A DNA stretch of 64,000 bases from Lacinutrix jangbogonensis (GTDB lineage Bacteria; Bacteroidota; Bacteroidia; Flavobacteriales; Flavobacteriaceae), in assembly GCF_000797445.1 (NCBI RefSeq), contig NZ_JSWF01000016.1:62001-126000 (forward strand), given 5' to 3'. Of the stretch, positions 45,281 through 54,690 are shown piece by piece (position 1 is the first letter of the stretch; every line of letters begins with the position of its first letter). Under the pieces are notes generated by a model. The model was not told the DNA's origin. It saw only the letters and a program-made list of their open reading frames with translations, and did no database searches. Both the position numbers and the translations under genes were made by a program.

Positions 45281-47707
45281 TTATCTCAATTCAGCTCCAA
45301 GCTTACTTTCAAAGTTGTTTTGAAGTTTTTTCATTACTTTATCTACCACTTTATCTGTAAGTGTTTTATACTCGTCTTGAAATATAAAACTAACAGCATA
45401 ACTTTTTTTCCCATTGGGTAGATTTTTGCCTTGATAGACATCAAATAAGCTCACGTTTTTAAGTAGTTGCTTTTCGGTTTGCTTTGCAATAGTATGCAAG
45501 TTTTCAAACGTAACTTTATCGTCTAGTAACAATGCGAAATCCCGTCTTACTTCTGGGTATTTCGGTATGGCTATAAATTTGATTTTATTGCGTTTTGCAA
45601 CTTCAATAATGTTATCCCAATTAAAATCTGCAAACAATAGGTCTTGACTAATATCAAAATGCTTAGTAATTTTCGTTTTTACAATTCCAAAATCTACTAA
45701 AACAGTTTTGCCTTGGCTATATTGTACACCTTCTGTAAAAGCATCATTTTTTGTAGGAGTTGCTCTATAACGCGAAATCCCTAAACGCTCTAAAGTCCCT
45801 TCAATAGTACCTTTTAAGTAAAAGAAATCACTTTTTTGTTGTACGGTAGCCCAACTTTCTTGAGATTTATTTCCAGTAACAAATAAAGTAAGATGCTTAT
45901 ATTCTTCATGAGTACCATTGTAGTCGTGATATGTTTTTCCGAATTCAAAAAACTTTAAATCACTTCGTCTTCGGTTAATATTGTATGATACGGCCTCTAA
46001 TCCAGAAAATAATAACGACTGTCTCATAACAGATAAATCGTTACTTAATGGGTTTAACATCGTAATATTATGTTCTTCCTTTAACTGTTCGCTAAGTGCA
46101 ATATAGTTTGGTGTGGTTAACGAATTTGCCATGATTTCATAAAAACCTTGAGCAGCTAATTGGTTTCCAACTACATTTTGTAATTTATGATCTTCAAATT
46201 TTGATGAATTTGAAATCGATGCGTTAAGTTTGGTAGTCGTTTCTATATTATTGTAGCCATAGACACGAAGAATTTCTTCTATAACATCTGCTTCTCGTTG
46301 CACATCGTTTCTGTAAGAAGGAATAGTTAATCCTAATCCTGTTTCTGTAACATTATTAACTTTAATTTCAAGAGACGATAGAATGCTTTTTATCGTTTCT
46401 TTTGGAATTTCTTGGCCAATAAGTTTGGTTACTTTATCGAAAGTTAAATGAACCTCGAAATCTTTGATTTTTGTAGAATAAGCATCAGAAACATCGCTAG
46501 TAATTTTACCACCAGCAACTTCTTTTATTAATATAGCGGCACGTTTTAAAGCGTATTCTGTAATGTTTGGGTCAATACCGCGTTCAAACCTAAAAGAAGC
46601 ATCTGTATTTAAAGCATGTCGCTTAGCTGTTTTTCTAATACTAACAGGATTGAAATAAGCACTTTCTAAAAAAATATTTGTTGTGTCTTCAGACACTCCA
46701 GAATCTAATCCCCCAAAAACACCAGCTATACATAGTGGTTTTTTTGTATCGCAAATCATTAAATCGTCTTCATGTAATTCGCGTTCAATACCATCTAAGG
46801 TTGTAAACTTTGTGCCTTTAGCAACTGTTTTAACCTGAATTTTGTTATCAAAAATTTTATTAGCATCAAAAGCATGTAACGGTTGCCCTAATTCGTGCAA
46901 TACGTAATTTGTAGCATCCACAATATTATTTATTGGAGATAAACCAATGGCTTTTAGTCTTTGCTGCATCCAAGAAGGAGATTCTGCAACTTTAACGCCA
47001 GAGATTGTTACACCGCAATAACGTGGTGCTAACTCTTTATTTAAAACGTCAACATCTATTTTAAGTGAGCGACTTTCTACGTGAAACGAACTTACAGAAG
47101 GTGTTATTAATTCTAAATTAATGTCTTTATGTTGTAAACCTGCTTTTAAATCGCGAGCAGTACCAAAATGACTCATGGCATCAGCTCTATTTGGAGTTAG
47201 TCCAATTTCGAAAACTTGATCATTTTCAATTTTAAACAAATCTGCACAAGCGGTACCAACAATAGTATCTTTGGCTAAAACCATAATACCATCGTGAGAT
47301 TTCCCTAGTCCAAGTTCGTCTTCAGCGCAAATCATCCCAAAACTTTCTTCTCCTCGAATCTTACCTTTTTTAATGGTCCAAGCTTCGCCTTCTTCTGTAT
47401 ATAAAGTACTACCAATAGTAGCAACAGGTACTTTTTGTCCAGCGGCAACATTTGGAGCTCCACAAACAATTTGCACGGGAGTTTCTGTGCCAATATTTAC
47501 AGTAGTTACCTTTAGTTTGTCTGCATTACTGTGTTGCTCGCAGGTTAAAACCTCTCCAACAACAATACCTTCCAATCCGCCTTTTACGCTTTGATAAGTG
47601 TCTATGCCTTCAACTTCTAAGCCTAAATCTGTAAGTAATTCGCTGGTTTGCTCTGGTGTCCAATCTGTTTTTATAAACTGTTTTATCCAGTTGTAAGAAA
47701 TCTTCAT
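45281..47707 (-). CDS. pheT: Phenylalanine-tRNA ligase beta subunit
   Basis: 808 residues, full length. The N-terminal tRNA-binding domain (about 40-150) is followed by the B3/B4 editing region and the B5 module. The catalytic-like core and the C-terminal ferredoxin-fold anticodon-binding domain (about 710-808, FPKYPEVRRDFALLLD near its start) complete the chain. It forms the heterotetramer with PheS, which is not in the window. This is usual where pheS and pheT are apart in Bacteroidota. Confidence 0.97.
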   Translation of the reverse strand: MKISYNWIKQFIKTDWTPEQTSELLTDLGLEVEGIDTYQSVKGGLEGIVVGEVLTCEQHSNADKLKVTTVNIGTETPVQIVCGAPNVAAGQKVPVATIGSTLYTEEGEAWTIKKGKIRGEESFGMICAEDELGLGKSHDGIMVLAKDTIVGTACADLFKIENDQVFEIGLTPNRADAMSHFGTARDLKAGLQHKDINLELITPSVSSFHVESRSLKIDVDVLNKELAPRYCGVTISGVKVAESPSWMQQRLKAIGLSPINNIVDATNYVLHELGQPLHAFDANKIFDNKIQVKTVAKGTKFTTLDGIERELHEDDLMICDTKKPLCIAGVFGGLDSGVSEDTTNIFLESAYFNPVSIRKTAKRHALNTDASFRFERGIDPNITEYALKRAAILIKEVAGGKITSDVSDAYSTKIKDFEVHLTFDKVTKLIGQEIPKETIKSILSSLEIKVNNVTETGLGLTIPSYRNDVQREADVIEEILRVYGYNNIETTTKLNASISNSSKFEDHKLQNVVGNQLAAQGFYEIMANSLTTPNYIALSEQLKEEHNITMLNPLSNDLSVMRQSLLFSGLEAVSYNINRRRSDLKFFEFGKTYHDYNGTHEEYKHLTLFVTGNKSQESWATVQQKSDFFYLKGTIEGTLERLGISRYRATPTKNDAFTEGVQYSQGKTVLVDFGIVKTKITKHFDISQDLLFADFNWDNIIEVAKRNKIKFIAIPKYPEVRRDFALLLDDKVTFENLHTIAKQTEKQLLKNVSLFDVYQGKNLPNGKKSYAVSFIFQDEYKTLTDKVVDKVMKKLQNNFESKLGAELR

Positions 47708-48256
47708 TTAATATACGTTAAGAGCACAAATATAAGAATAGTTACGGCGTATTAAAACAGATAAAATGGTTTTTATTGTAGTATTTGTATTTCTATTAAA
47801 CTTTTGATTATCAGTATTTAAAATTGTAAAATGATTTAGTTTTGTCACCGATATCGACTAAAAATTATTAATCTATTTAAAATTAGTACTGTTTTTAGTA
47901 ATCATATTATCGATTGCAGCCAACTAATTTGTAAAATCATAAGTAGCTCCAAACCTAAATTAAAAAGTTGAAGAACAAATTGATATAAAAAAAGAAGTGA
48001 TTAAAATTATGGAAAGTCACGATTAAGAAATAGCTAAACACCAAATAACTGCAAAGGACTATCGGTTTTTAATATTTGAATTTTTATTATTTTACAGGTA
48101 AGAGAGAAAACTTGAATTTGAAACCGATTATTGAGATGAAGTTTATGTTTGTCCTGTTAAATAATACAGTAGCATTAAACTTAATTTTAAATGACATTGG
48201 GTAAGTAATGTTTTTTTAATATAAAATTTTAACTTAGCAATAAAAGTAAATAAACT
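47708..48256. other. 549-bp intergenic region
   Basis: No gene could be supported. A plus-strand stretch around 47970-48110 reads EEQIDIKKEVIKIMESHD, then a stop, then EIAKHQITAKDYRFLIFEF. This may be the remains of a small protein gene, but its family is not recognisable. The segment is AT-rich and lies between divergent pheT and the next lipoprotein gene, so it should also hold their promoters. Confidence 0.4.
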
Positions 48257-49126
48257 ATGAAAAGTAATATTTTAAAAAAGTTAGTATTGTTAATTTGTGT
48301 TTTACCAGTAGCATTCACTAGTTGTAAAGATGATGAAGATGTTACTCCGGCTCAAGTAGTAGCGTCTATAGATAAAGTGTTTGATGGGAACGCTGTGCTC
48401 AGTTCTCAAGCACAAGTAAATGATTTCGCTGCGGAAAATTATAACACAATTGATGGCGATTTGTTAATTGGTTTTAATGCGAGTTCTACTCAAATGTCAG
48501 ACATCACTAGTCTAAGTCAATTAACGTCAATAAGAGCAATAGGAGGAAAGCTTAACATATCAAATAATCCAATTTTATCAAATATAGAAGGACTGAATGC
48601 TTTAAATTTTATCCGCGGATTAGAATTTAGAAAGAATGCTATCATTACTACATTGTCTCCGTTAGTTAATGTGTTAGAGCTTACGTTTTTACAAGTAGAA
48701 GATAACGATGCTTTAAAAAATATGGAAGGTTTAAGTGGTGTTGCTAATATTCAGCAATATGCCATTGTAAGACGAAATGCAGATTTGTTAAGTCTTAATG
48801 GACTTAATAATTTAGAAGCTATTGAAGATGGCCAATTTAGTATTACCGAGTCTCCTTTATTAACTAATATTAGTGCATTATCTAATTTAAAACTCATTGG
48901 AGGAACATTATCTATAAACTTCACACCTTTAACAAGTTTAAATGGGCTCTCTAGTGTAGAGTCTCTAGGAGGTGATATGTTTTTTAGTTTTAATACACAG
49001 TTAAATGATTATTGTGCACTAAACAACTTAATTATACAAAACACTTATTCTGAAGAAATTAACGCTCTAGGTAATGCATACGATCCAACTGTTCAGGATA
49101 TTATAGATGGGAACTGTTCTAATTAA
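48257..49126 (+). CDS. Leucine-rich/receptor-L-domain-like lipoprotein
   Basis: 289 residues. The lipobox FTSC is followed by KDDEDVTP, typical of surface-exposed Flavobacterial lipoproteins with acidic export signals. The body has irregular leucine-rich units such as ITSLSQLTSIRAIGGKLNISN, LSPLVNVLELTFLQVEDN and ISALSNLKLIGGTLSINF, like receptor L domains. There is no catalytic motif, and a binding or adhesion role is plausible. A terminator follows at 49163-49196. Confidence 0.78.
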   Translation: MKSNILKKLVLLICVLPVAFTSCKDDEDVTPAQVVASIDKVFDGNAVLSSQAQVNDFAAENYNTIDGDLLIGFNASSTQMSDITSLSQLTSIRAIGGKLNISNNPILSNIEGLNALNFIRGLEFRKNAIITTLSPLVNVLELTFLQVEDNDALKNMEGLSGVANIQQYAIVRRNADLLSLNGLNNLEAIEDGQFSITESPLLTNISALSNLKLIGGTLSINFTPLTSLNGLSSVESLGGDMFFSFNTQLNDYCALNNLIIQNTYSEEINALGNAYDPTVQDIIDGNCSN

Positions 49127-49162
49127 GGATTAATATAGAAGTTTAATTTTAAAAACTAAAAA

Positions 49163-49196
49163 AGAATGATGTATTGTCATTCATTTTTTTTTTTTT
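49163..49196 (+). terminator. Intrinsic terminator after the L-domain lipoprotein gene
   Basis: GAATGAT and GTCATTC pair (with small bulges) around TGTATT, followed by about 13 T. Confidence 0.75.
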
Positions 49197-49241
49197 GTGA
49201 GTAAAATGTCAATATTTCGACGAATACAATAAACCCTAATT

Positions 49242-50453
49242 ATGAGAGATGTTTTTACGTTTTTAATTGCATTTATGATTTTATCTTGTGAAGATAAATC
49301 TACTCAAGAATTGCTAATTTTTGGCGACTACAGAGCAGAATTGCAAATAAGTGATACAGAAGTAATACCATTTACCTTTAAAGTAAAAGATGTTAATAAT
49401 CTCACCGTATTTAATGCTGAAGAACAAATAGAAGTTAATGAAATTGAATACAGAAACGACTCAGTTTTTATAAATATGCCAGTTTTTGAAGCTCTTTTAG
49501 CAGCAAAAATTAAAAATGAAACACTAACTGGGAACTTTATAATAAAAGGGAAAGATAGAGTAGTACCATTTACAGCTAAAAAAAGCAAAACACGTTTTAA
49601 TGTTACTGCTAAGGCCGAGGCTAATATCTCTGGAAATTGGGAAACTGTTTTTAGTCCAAATACTCCAGACGATGCCTATATAGCCAAAGGTGTGTTTAAA
49701 CAAAATGGAAATCAAGTATCAGGAACTTTTTTAACCGAAACTGGAGATTACCGTTTTTTGGAAGGAGTAGTAAACGGAAACGATTTAAAGCTTTCAACGT
49801 TCGATGGAGCACATGCCTTTTTATTTAAAGGTAAAATCACCGATTCTACTATTAACGGAACCTTTTATTCCGGAAGCCACTGGAAAGAACCTTTCTCTGC
49901 AATACGCAATGCAAATTACCAATTGCCAAGTGCAAACGACTTAACATACCTAAATGAAGGCTACGACAGTTTAGCATTTACCTTTCCAGACGCTAATGGA
50001 AAAATGATATCGCTAACAGATGATCGTTTTAAAAATAAAGTGGTGCTAGTTCAAATTATGGGCACGTGGTGTCCAAATTGTTTAGATGAAAGTAAATATT
50101 ACACAGAATTCTACAAAAAAAACAATGAAAAAGGTTTAGAAATTGTAGCCTTGGCTTTTGAGTATGCCAAAACCAATGAGAAAGCTTTTGCTAGCATAAA
50201 ACGTCTTCAAAATAGAATAGGCATAACCTACCCAATTTTATTAGCACAAACTGGAACCACAAGTAAACAAAAGGCACAAGAGAAACTACCAATGCTTAAT
50301 CATGTTTTAAGTTATCCAACTACCGTTTTTGTAGATAAAAAAGGTAAAGTACGTAAAATACACACAGGTTTTAATGGTCCTGCAACAGGTGAGGAATTTG
50401 TGGAGTTTAAGAAAGAGTTTATTGATTTTGTTGATGAGTTGTTGAAGGAATAA
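49242..50453 (+). CDS. TlpA family thiol-disulfide lipoprotein
   Basis: 403 residues with lipobox ILSC (Cys16). Residues 20-230 are beta-rich with DUF4369-like character, and the C-terminal part is a thioredoxin fold. It has WCPNC (Cys277 and Cys280) in an IMGTWCPNCLDESKYY context and the cis-Pro region SYPTTVFVDKKG. It probably reduces disulfides of exported proteins in the periplasm. It contrasts with the cysteine-less TlpA-like lipoprotein at 40822-42249. Confidence 0.9.
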   Translation: MRDVFTFLIAFMILSCEDKSTQELLIFGDYRAELQISDTEVIPFTFKVKDVNNLTVFNAEEQIEVNEIEYRNDSVFINMPVFEALLAAKIKNETLTGNFIIKGKDRVVPFTAKKSKTRFNVTAKAEANISGNWETVFSPNTPDDAYIAKGVFKQNGNQVSGTFLTETGDYRFLEGVVNGNDLKLSTFDGAHAFLFKGKITDSTINGTFYSGSHWKEPFSAIRNANYQLPSANDLTYLNEGYDSLAFTFPDANGKMISLTDDRFKNKVVLVQIMGTWCPNCLDESKYYTEFYKKNNEKGLEIVALAFEYAKTNEKAFASIKRLQNRIGITYPILLAQTGTTSKQKAQEKLPMLNHVLSYPTTVFVDKKGKVRKIHTGFNGPATGEEFVEFKKEFIDFVDELLKE

Positions 50454-50582
50454 ATTTTGTAATAAAATTCTGAAATGGATGAACACGTATAACTACTTGT
50501 TTTTTTTTAAGAGAAGTTATACTGCTATTTAGAAGTTAAATTCTAAATAGCTTAGCGTATTCAAACTTAAAAATCAATATTT

Positions 50583-51581
50583 ATGAAAAAACTTATCCCT
50601 AACCATATTCCAGCCAAAGGTTGGAAAGGTGGATTTCTAAAAAAACATCCTGAAGCAAATTATCCAAAACCTAACCTTAATCATGGTTTGGAGTTTACTG
50701 GTAACCTAGATAATATAGGTTTGATAACGAGACAACAACGCGTTTTATGGCCTGAATTTACTTGGGAAACAGAAAAAGGAGCTAAAGATCCAAAGCGTTG
50801 TTTCCAAATGTTTGCACCAGATATTTCAAGAATGGGTTATGATGATTCAGGGCAGTCATGGTCTATTATTTGTCCTCAGCAAGGTACTTTTATTCCAGGT
50901 ATTGGAACTTTAAATGTTGAAGTTACAGTAACGGGTCAAAAAGGATGGGTGGACGAGTCTACTAAAACTCAAGCAATAGATTTAATGGTAAAACCTAAAA
51001 TTTGGTTTAGTCCAAGCGCGAAAGAATCTGCTTATGGTAAATTATTATGGTCTATTTTCGAATTAAATCATCTTGGGTTTAATTTTCCTTCCGAAAAACA
51101 TAAAGCAATACAATTAAATACTTTTCGTACAGATAAAGAGAAAACACGTACAATTTCTTTAAGAGATGGCTTGTTTTTAGGTGGTAATATACCAGCGTTT
51201 ACAGACCATTCCACCGAAGCATGGAATCATGCAAATCTTGAAGTGGAAATAGGAGATATTGATGCAAGTCAACATGATTTAGTAACAGAATTTAACGAAC
51301 TCATAATGAAAGCATTTAATGCAGGTTCCGGTAATATGTTACAAAAAGGAAATATATTGGCTTGGAATGTTTGGTTTGATGCGCCTACCAAAGCAAATAC
51401 GAAAGAATGGACAAATCATGCTGTAGTTTGGCGAAAATCTATCGATGTAGACCATTGTAGTCCAGATGGCAATGGAAGTATAGCTAGATTTGCTAACGGT
51501 AAACCTTTTAGCGCAACAAAAGAATTGGAAGAAGAAATTCTTGCAGATATTATAAAGTTTATTAAAAAACATCTTCCTTAA
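50583..51581 (+). CDS. Hypothetical protein of unrecognised family
   Basis: 332 residues, no signal peptide and no membrane segment. The N-terminus is basic (KKLIPNHIPAKGWKGGFLKK). It is rich in Trp, with several TWETE-, GWVDE- and AWNVWFD-type motifs. The SLRDGLFLGGNIPAF and ANLEVEIGDIDASQHDLV segments have no counterpart I know. It seems an intact gene of normal composition for the region. It is monocistronic, with 129 bp before it and convergent CIA30 after it. No function is proposed. Confidence 0.7.
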   Translation: MKKLIPNHIPAKGWKGGFLKKHPEANYPKPNLNHGLEFTGNLDNIGLITRQQRVLWPEFTWETEKGAKDPKRCFQMFAPDISRMGYDDSGQSWSIICPQQGTFIPGIGTLNVEVTVTGQKGWVDESTKTQAIDLMVKPKIWFSPSAKESAYGKLLWSIFELNHLGFNFPSEKHKAIQLNTFRTDKEKTRTISLRDGLFLGGNIPAFTDHSTEAWNHANLEVEIGDIDASQHDLVTEFNELIMKAFNAGSGNMLQKGNILAWNVWFDAPTKANTKEWTNHAVVWRKSIDVDHCSPDGNGSIARFANGKPFSATKELEEEILADIIKFIKKHLP

Positions 51582-51619
51582 TAGTAGTGTTAAGCTATTT
51601 TGTGTAGGAGAAACTGCTT

Positions 51620-52153
51620 TTATTTAAGTGTAATTGAATCAATCAGCAACTCAAAGCTTTCAGCCTTTTTATTTCCTATTAAAAAGGCTAATTCTTCTAT
51701 GTTATTTTTATTAAAGTTTGGATAGTTAAGTGTACGTCCTCTAAAAGCAGGATACATATCTTTTAAATTAATAGTAATGGTTTCCCATGTACCAGAAGTA
51801 GTAAATGCTGTAATATAAGAGTAACGCTCGTATTTATTGTGTTTTATTCTAAATTGGTACGCTTTTCCATCTCCTTTTAATTTAATAGAAACTTTGGTAT
51901 GATTAGAAACATCTATAGCGTCCATATCATAACGCAAAGAAGAAAATCCACCATTATTTTCTATAGAGACTTTACCACTAAATTTACCATGTCCATCTTT
52001 GTTTAAAGCAAAGTTTCCGCTAGAACGTCCGCCCATAACAACATCATCAACAATTCGCCAATTAGAAATGTTAGCCTCTTTAGTAAAATCGAAAATAGTT
52101 GTTGAGCTTATCATAGTTGCAGTAAATAATAAAATGAAGGCTATAGGTTTCAT
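51620..52153 (-). CDS. CIA30 family exported protein
   Basis: 177 residues with a signal peptide (PIAFILLFTATMISS) and then TIFDFTKEANISNWRIVDDVVMGGRSSG. That segment is the CIA30 (complex I intermediate-associated protein 30) start. DGKAYQFRIKHNKYERYSY and ELAFLIGNKKAESFELLIDSI complete the jelly-roll-like domain. Bacterial members are predicted periplasmic carbohydrate-binding-type folds, and a role in respiratory assembly is not established here. Confidence 0.88.
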   Translation of the reverse strand: MKPIAFILLFTATMISSTTIFDFTKEANISNWRIVDDVVMGGRSSGNFALNKDGHGKFSGKVSIENNGGFSSLRYDMDAIDVSNHTKVSIKLKGDGKAYQFRIKHNKYERYSYITAFTTSGTWETITINLKDMYPAFRGRTLNYPNFNKNNIEELAFLIGNKKAESFELLIDSITLK

Positions 52154-52360
52154 AGTATTTTTTTAGCAAATTTACAGATTAATCTATGGCTTTTCTGTCA
52201 ATAAAAAGTTAAAAGTGGCTTGTTACTCTTGAGAAAGCATGAAATCTAAATTATGTATCGCTTTTAAATGGATTAGTATTCTACTAAAGTAAATTTAGCT
52301 TAAATATTGAGAATGCCAGTTAGTTTGTAATTACTAGGTTTGTTGTGATTTCTAATACTA

Positions 52361-53854
52361 TTAATTAAAATCTAAAATTACTGTAGCACCATGTCTACCT
52401 TGGTGAAATATAGTTACAGGTGTTGGGTGAGGAGATGGTTGTCCTGCAAAACCTGGAAACATTAGGTGGTTAACAGTCAACGGGAAAGTTAGAGTGTCCG
52501 AAGCGCTATTAACCGACATGAAATTTTGATTGTATTGGTAAATACTTATGTTGTGTGCCGATACTCTTAATCCTGGGACTAAATTATTCCCAGACAAAAC
52601 CATAGTATCTCCATAATTGTAACTAGTTTGATTTGTACTTGATATTATTGGTACATTTTCTGCTAGAATATCTATTGTATAAGGTGTTATTGCTTTAATT
52701 ACATTATTAACTTTGTAAACAATTTTGTAATCTGTTGCAGATGTAATATTTATTGGAAAATCTATTTTAAATCTTGTTGATATGTTGCTATTAGAACCGT
52801 TTGATGTGTAATTAGTATAAGATAATTCATAACTATTTGCAGAATTCTCTATAAATATTTTAGCATTAGGAATTGTGAGATCTATATTTTGTGTCCTTAC
52901 AAAAGGATTTGCATTTTGGTAATATAGGCTGGCTGAATTACTTGTTATTGGAGAAGTGTTTAGTGTTAAAAATAGAAATTTCTTGGTTATAACGGTATAA
53001 ATATTAGAAGATCCATTGGCGGCTGTTACTGTATATGGCACACCAATGTTGAAGTTTTGTGGTACGTTTGTATCTGGGTTAACTGTTGCGTTTTCAGAAA
53101 TAGTAAGTGTAGGCACGGCTCCTGAAAAATCTAAAATGTAAGATTCTAAAGCTATAGTTAGGTTCGTGTCGTCTATTACACCAATAAAAGTTTCGCCATC
53201 CAAAGTAACTTCAAAACTCAATATTCTTTTCTCATTAGAGAGTGGAGTATTGTTAATAATAACACTGTAAGTTCGTTGTTCTCCATTTTCGGCAGTAACA
53301 GTATAAGAAATAGGAAGAGAGAAGTCTTGTGCTACATTTAAACTAGGGTTAATTGTCGCTCCTTGAGAAATTGAGATATTTGGAATAAGTGTGTTGTCTA
53401 TTTCTATGCCCATTGTTTCTATTGAAACAGTATTATTAGTATGGTCAATCACGCCTATATATTCAGTTCCGTTAGGGCTTATATTGAATGATAAAATTTT
53501 ACTATCACTTCTAATTGTTGTTACGGTATAAATAGCTTCGTCTCCATTTTCTGCTTTAACAGTAAACGCTACAGGAATACTAAAATTAAAGGAAACAGAA
53601 GCTGAAGGTGTTATTATAGCCTTGTTTGAGATCGTAATTTCTGGAGAAATTAGATTAGAAATATCCAAATCATTTACAACAACAGTAATGGCTTTTGAGT
53701 CTTGATTAATAATTCCATTAAAAACATCACCATTATTCTCTATTTTGAAGGATAAGATTTTGTTTTCACTGCTCAATACAATGGTCTCATCGTCTTTAGA
53801 ACAATTTAAAATTAGGCAAAGGCTTGCTAACAGGACTAAAAACTTAAATTTCAT
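52361..53854 (-). CDS. Lipoprotein with three DUF5018-like repeats
   Basis: 497 residues with lipobox LNC (Cys18) and an SKDDE export tail. Three tandem repeats of about 85-90 residues share NKILSFKIENNGDVFNGII, then SKILSFNISPNGTEYIGVI and RILSFEVTLDGETFIGVID. Each is followed by a TVTAENGE-type beta strand. These look like DUF5018/Ig-like modules of surface lipoproteins. The last third (about 290-497) has another beta-rich region, perhaps IPT/TIG-like (PIISSTNQTSYNYGDTMVL). No enzyme motif is seen. Confidence 0.82.
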   Translation of the reverse strand: MKFKFLVLLASLCLILNCSKDDETIVLSSENKILSFKIENNGDVFNGIINQDSKAITVVVNDLDISNLISPEITISNKAIITPSASVSFNFSIPVAFTVKAENGDEAIYTVTTIRSDSKILSFNISPNGTEYIGVIDHTNNTVSIETMGIEIDNTLIPNISISQGATINPSLNVAQDFSLPISYTVTAENGEQRTYSVIINNTPLSNEKRILSFEVTLDGETFIGVIDDTNLTIALESYILDFSGAVPTLTISENATVNPDTNVPQNFNIGVPYTVTAANGSSNIYTVITKKFLFLTLNTSPITSNSASLYYQNANPFVRTQNIDLTIPNAKIFIENSANSYELSYTNYTSNGSNSNISTRFKIDFPINITSATDYKIVYKVNNVIKAITPYTIDILAENVPIISSTNQTSYNYGDTMVLSGNNLVPGLRVSAHNISIYQYNQNFMSVNSASDTLTFPLTVNHLMFPGFAGQPSPHPTPVTIFHQGRHGATVILDFN

Positions 53855-53939
53855 ACTTTTTATATTTTTTATATTTTTTTTTCAAAAAGGGAAGCTACGC
53901 CTAATTACAGAATTATACAAGTCACTGGAGAGGTGTTTT

Positions 53940-54527
53940 CTAGCCATGAATAGTTTCACTCTTGCCATAACTCTTTATCAATTCTCCTTCGAAAGCAACA
54001 AGGTCTTGCCAGCGTTTGTCTACATCAATATCTTTTCCATATTGTCTAGCAAAAGTTATAAAAGTGGTGTAATGTCCGGCTTCGCTAATCATTAAATCGT
54101 GATAAAACTTTGATAATTCTTCATCGTTAATACGTTCAGAAAGTAATTTAAAACGTTCACAACTTCGCGCTTCTATCATAGCAGAAAACAATAAACGATC
54201 TACAAAGCTTTGCTGTCTGCTGCCACCTTTATTCATGAATTTATACAACTGATTGACATAATGATCTTTGCGCTCGCGACCTAGAGTATAGCCTCGTTTT
54301 TTAATAATGTCATGCACCATTTCAAAATGCTCCAATTCTTCTTTAGCAAGTTTTAAAAGTTCTGTTACCAATTCTGGATGTTCGCTATTGTGCGTAATAA
54401 TGGTAATAGCGTTAGTTGCTGCTTTTTGTTCGCACCAAGCATGGTCTGTTAATATTTCTTCAATATTACTTTCTACAATAGTTACCCAACGCGGATCGGT
54501 TTCAAGTTTTAAGTGAAGCATGCTCAT
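53940..54527 (-). CDS. miaE: MiaE-like tRNA hydroxylase
   Basis: 195 residues. A ferritin-like diiron protein with ligands EELEH (ExxH: Glu64, His67), Glu119 in AMIEARSCER and EAGH (Glu149, His152). The family hydroxylates ms2i6A37 of tRNA. Bacteroidota members share the CEQKAATNAI and SRQQSFVDRLLF segments. Either of two ATGs (54527 or 54521) could start it. It is monocistronic. Confidence 0.9.
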   Translation of the reverse strand: MSMLHLKLETDPRWVTIVESNIEEILTDHAWCEQKAATNAITIITHNSEHPELVTELLKLAKEELEHFEMVHDIIKKRGYTLGRERKDHYVNQLYKFMNKGGSRQQSFVDRLLFSAMIEARSCERFKLLSERINDEELSKFYHDLMISEAGHYTTFITFARQYGKDIDVDKRWQDLVAFEGELIKSYGKSETIHG

Positions 54528-54690
54528 AGTTTACTGTTTTTTTTGTAAAGATAATTATTATAGATATAATTTATGCTTGTCACTTCTAGTGAAATTTTTA
54601 TTTTAGAATTTTGTATCAATAAGCAATAGAAATATTTAAGGTTCTCGATACCGTTTTCCTTCGTCGAATTATTCGAGTTGAGAAAATCTA

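Noticed and set aside
53745-54095. Plus-strand ORF across the start of the DUF5018-like gene and the end of miaE.
   Set aside because: It is antisense to two supported genes, and the predicted residues lack family features.
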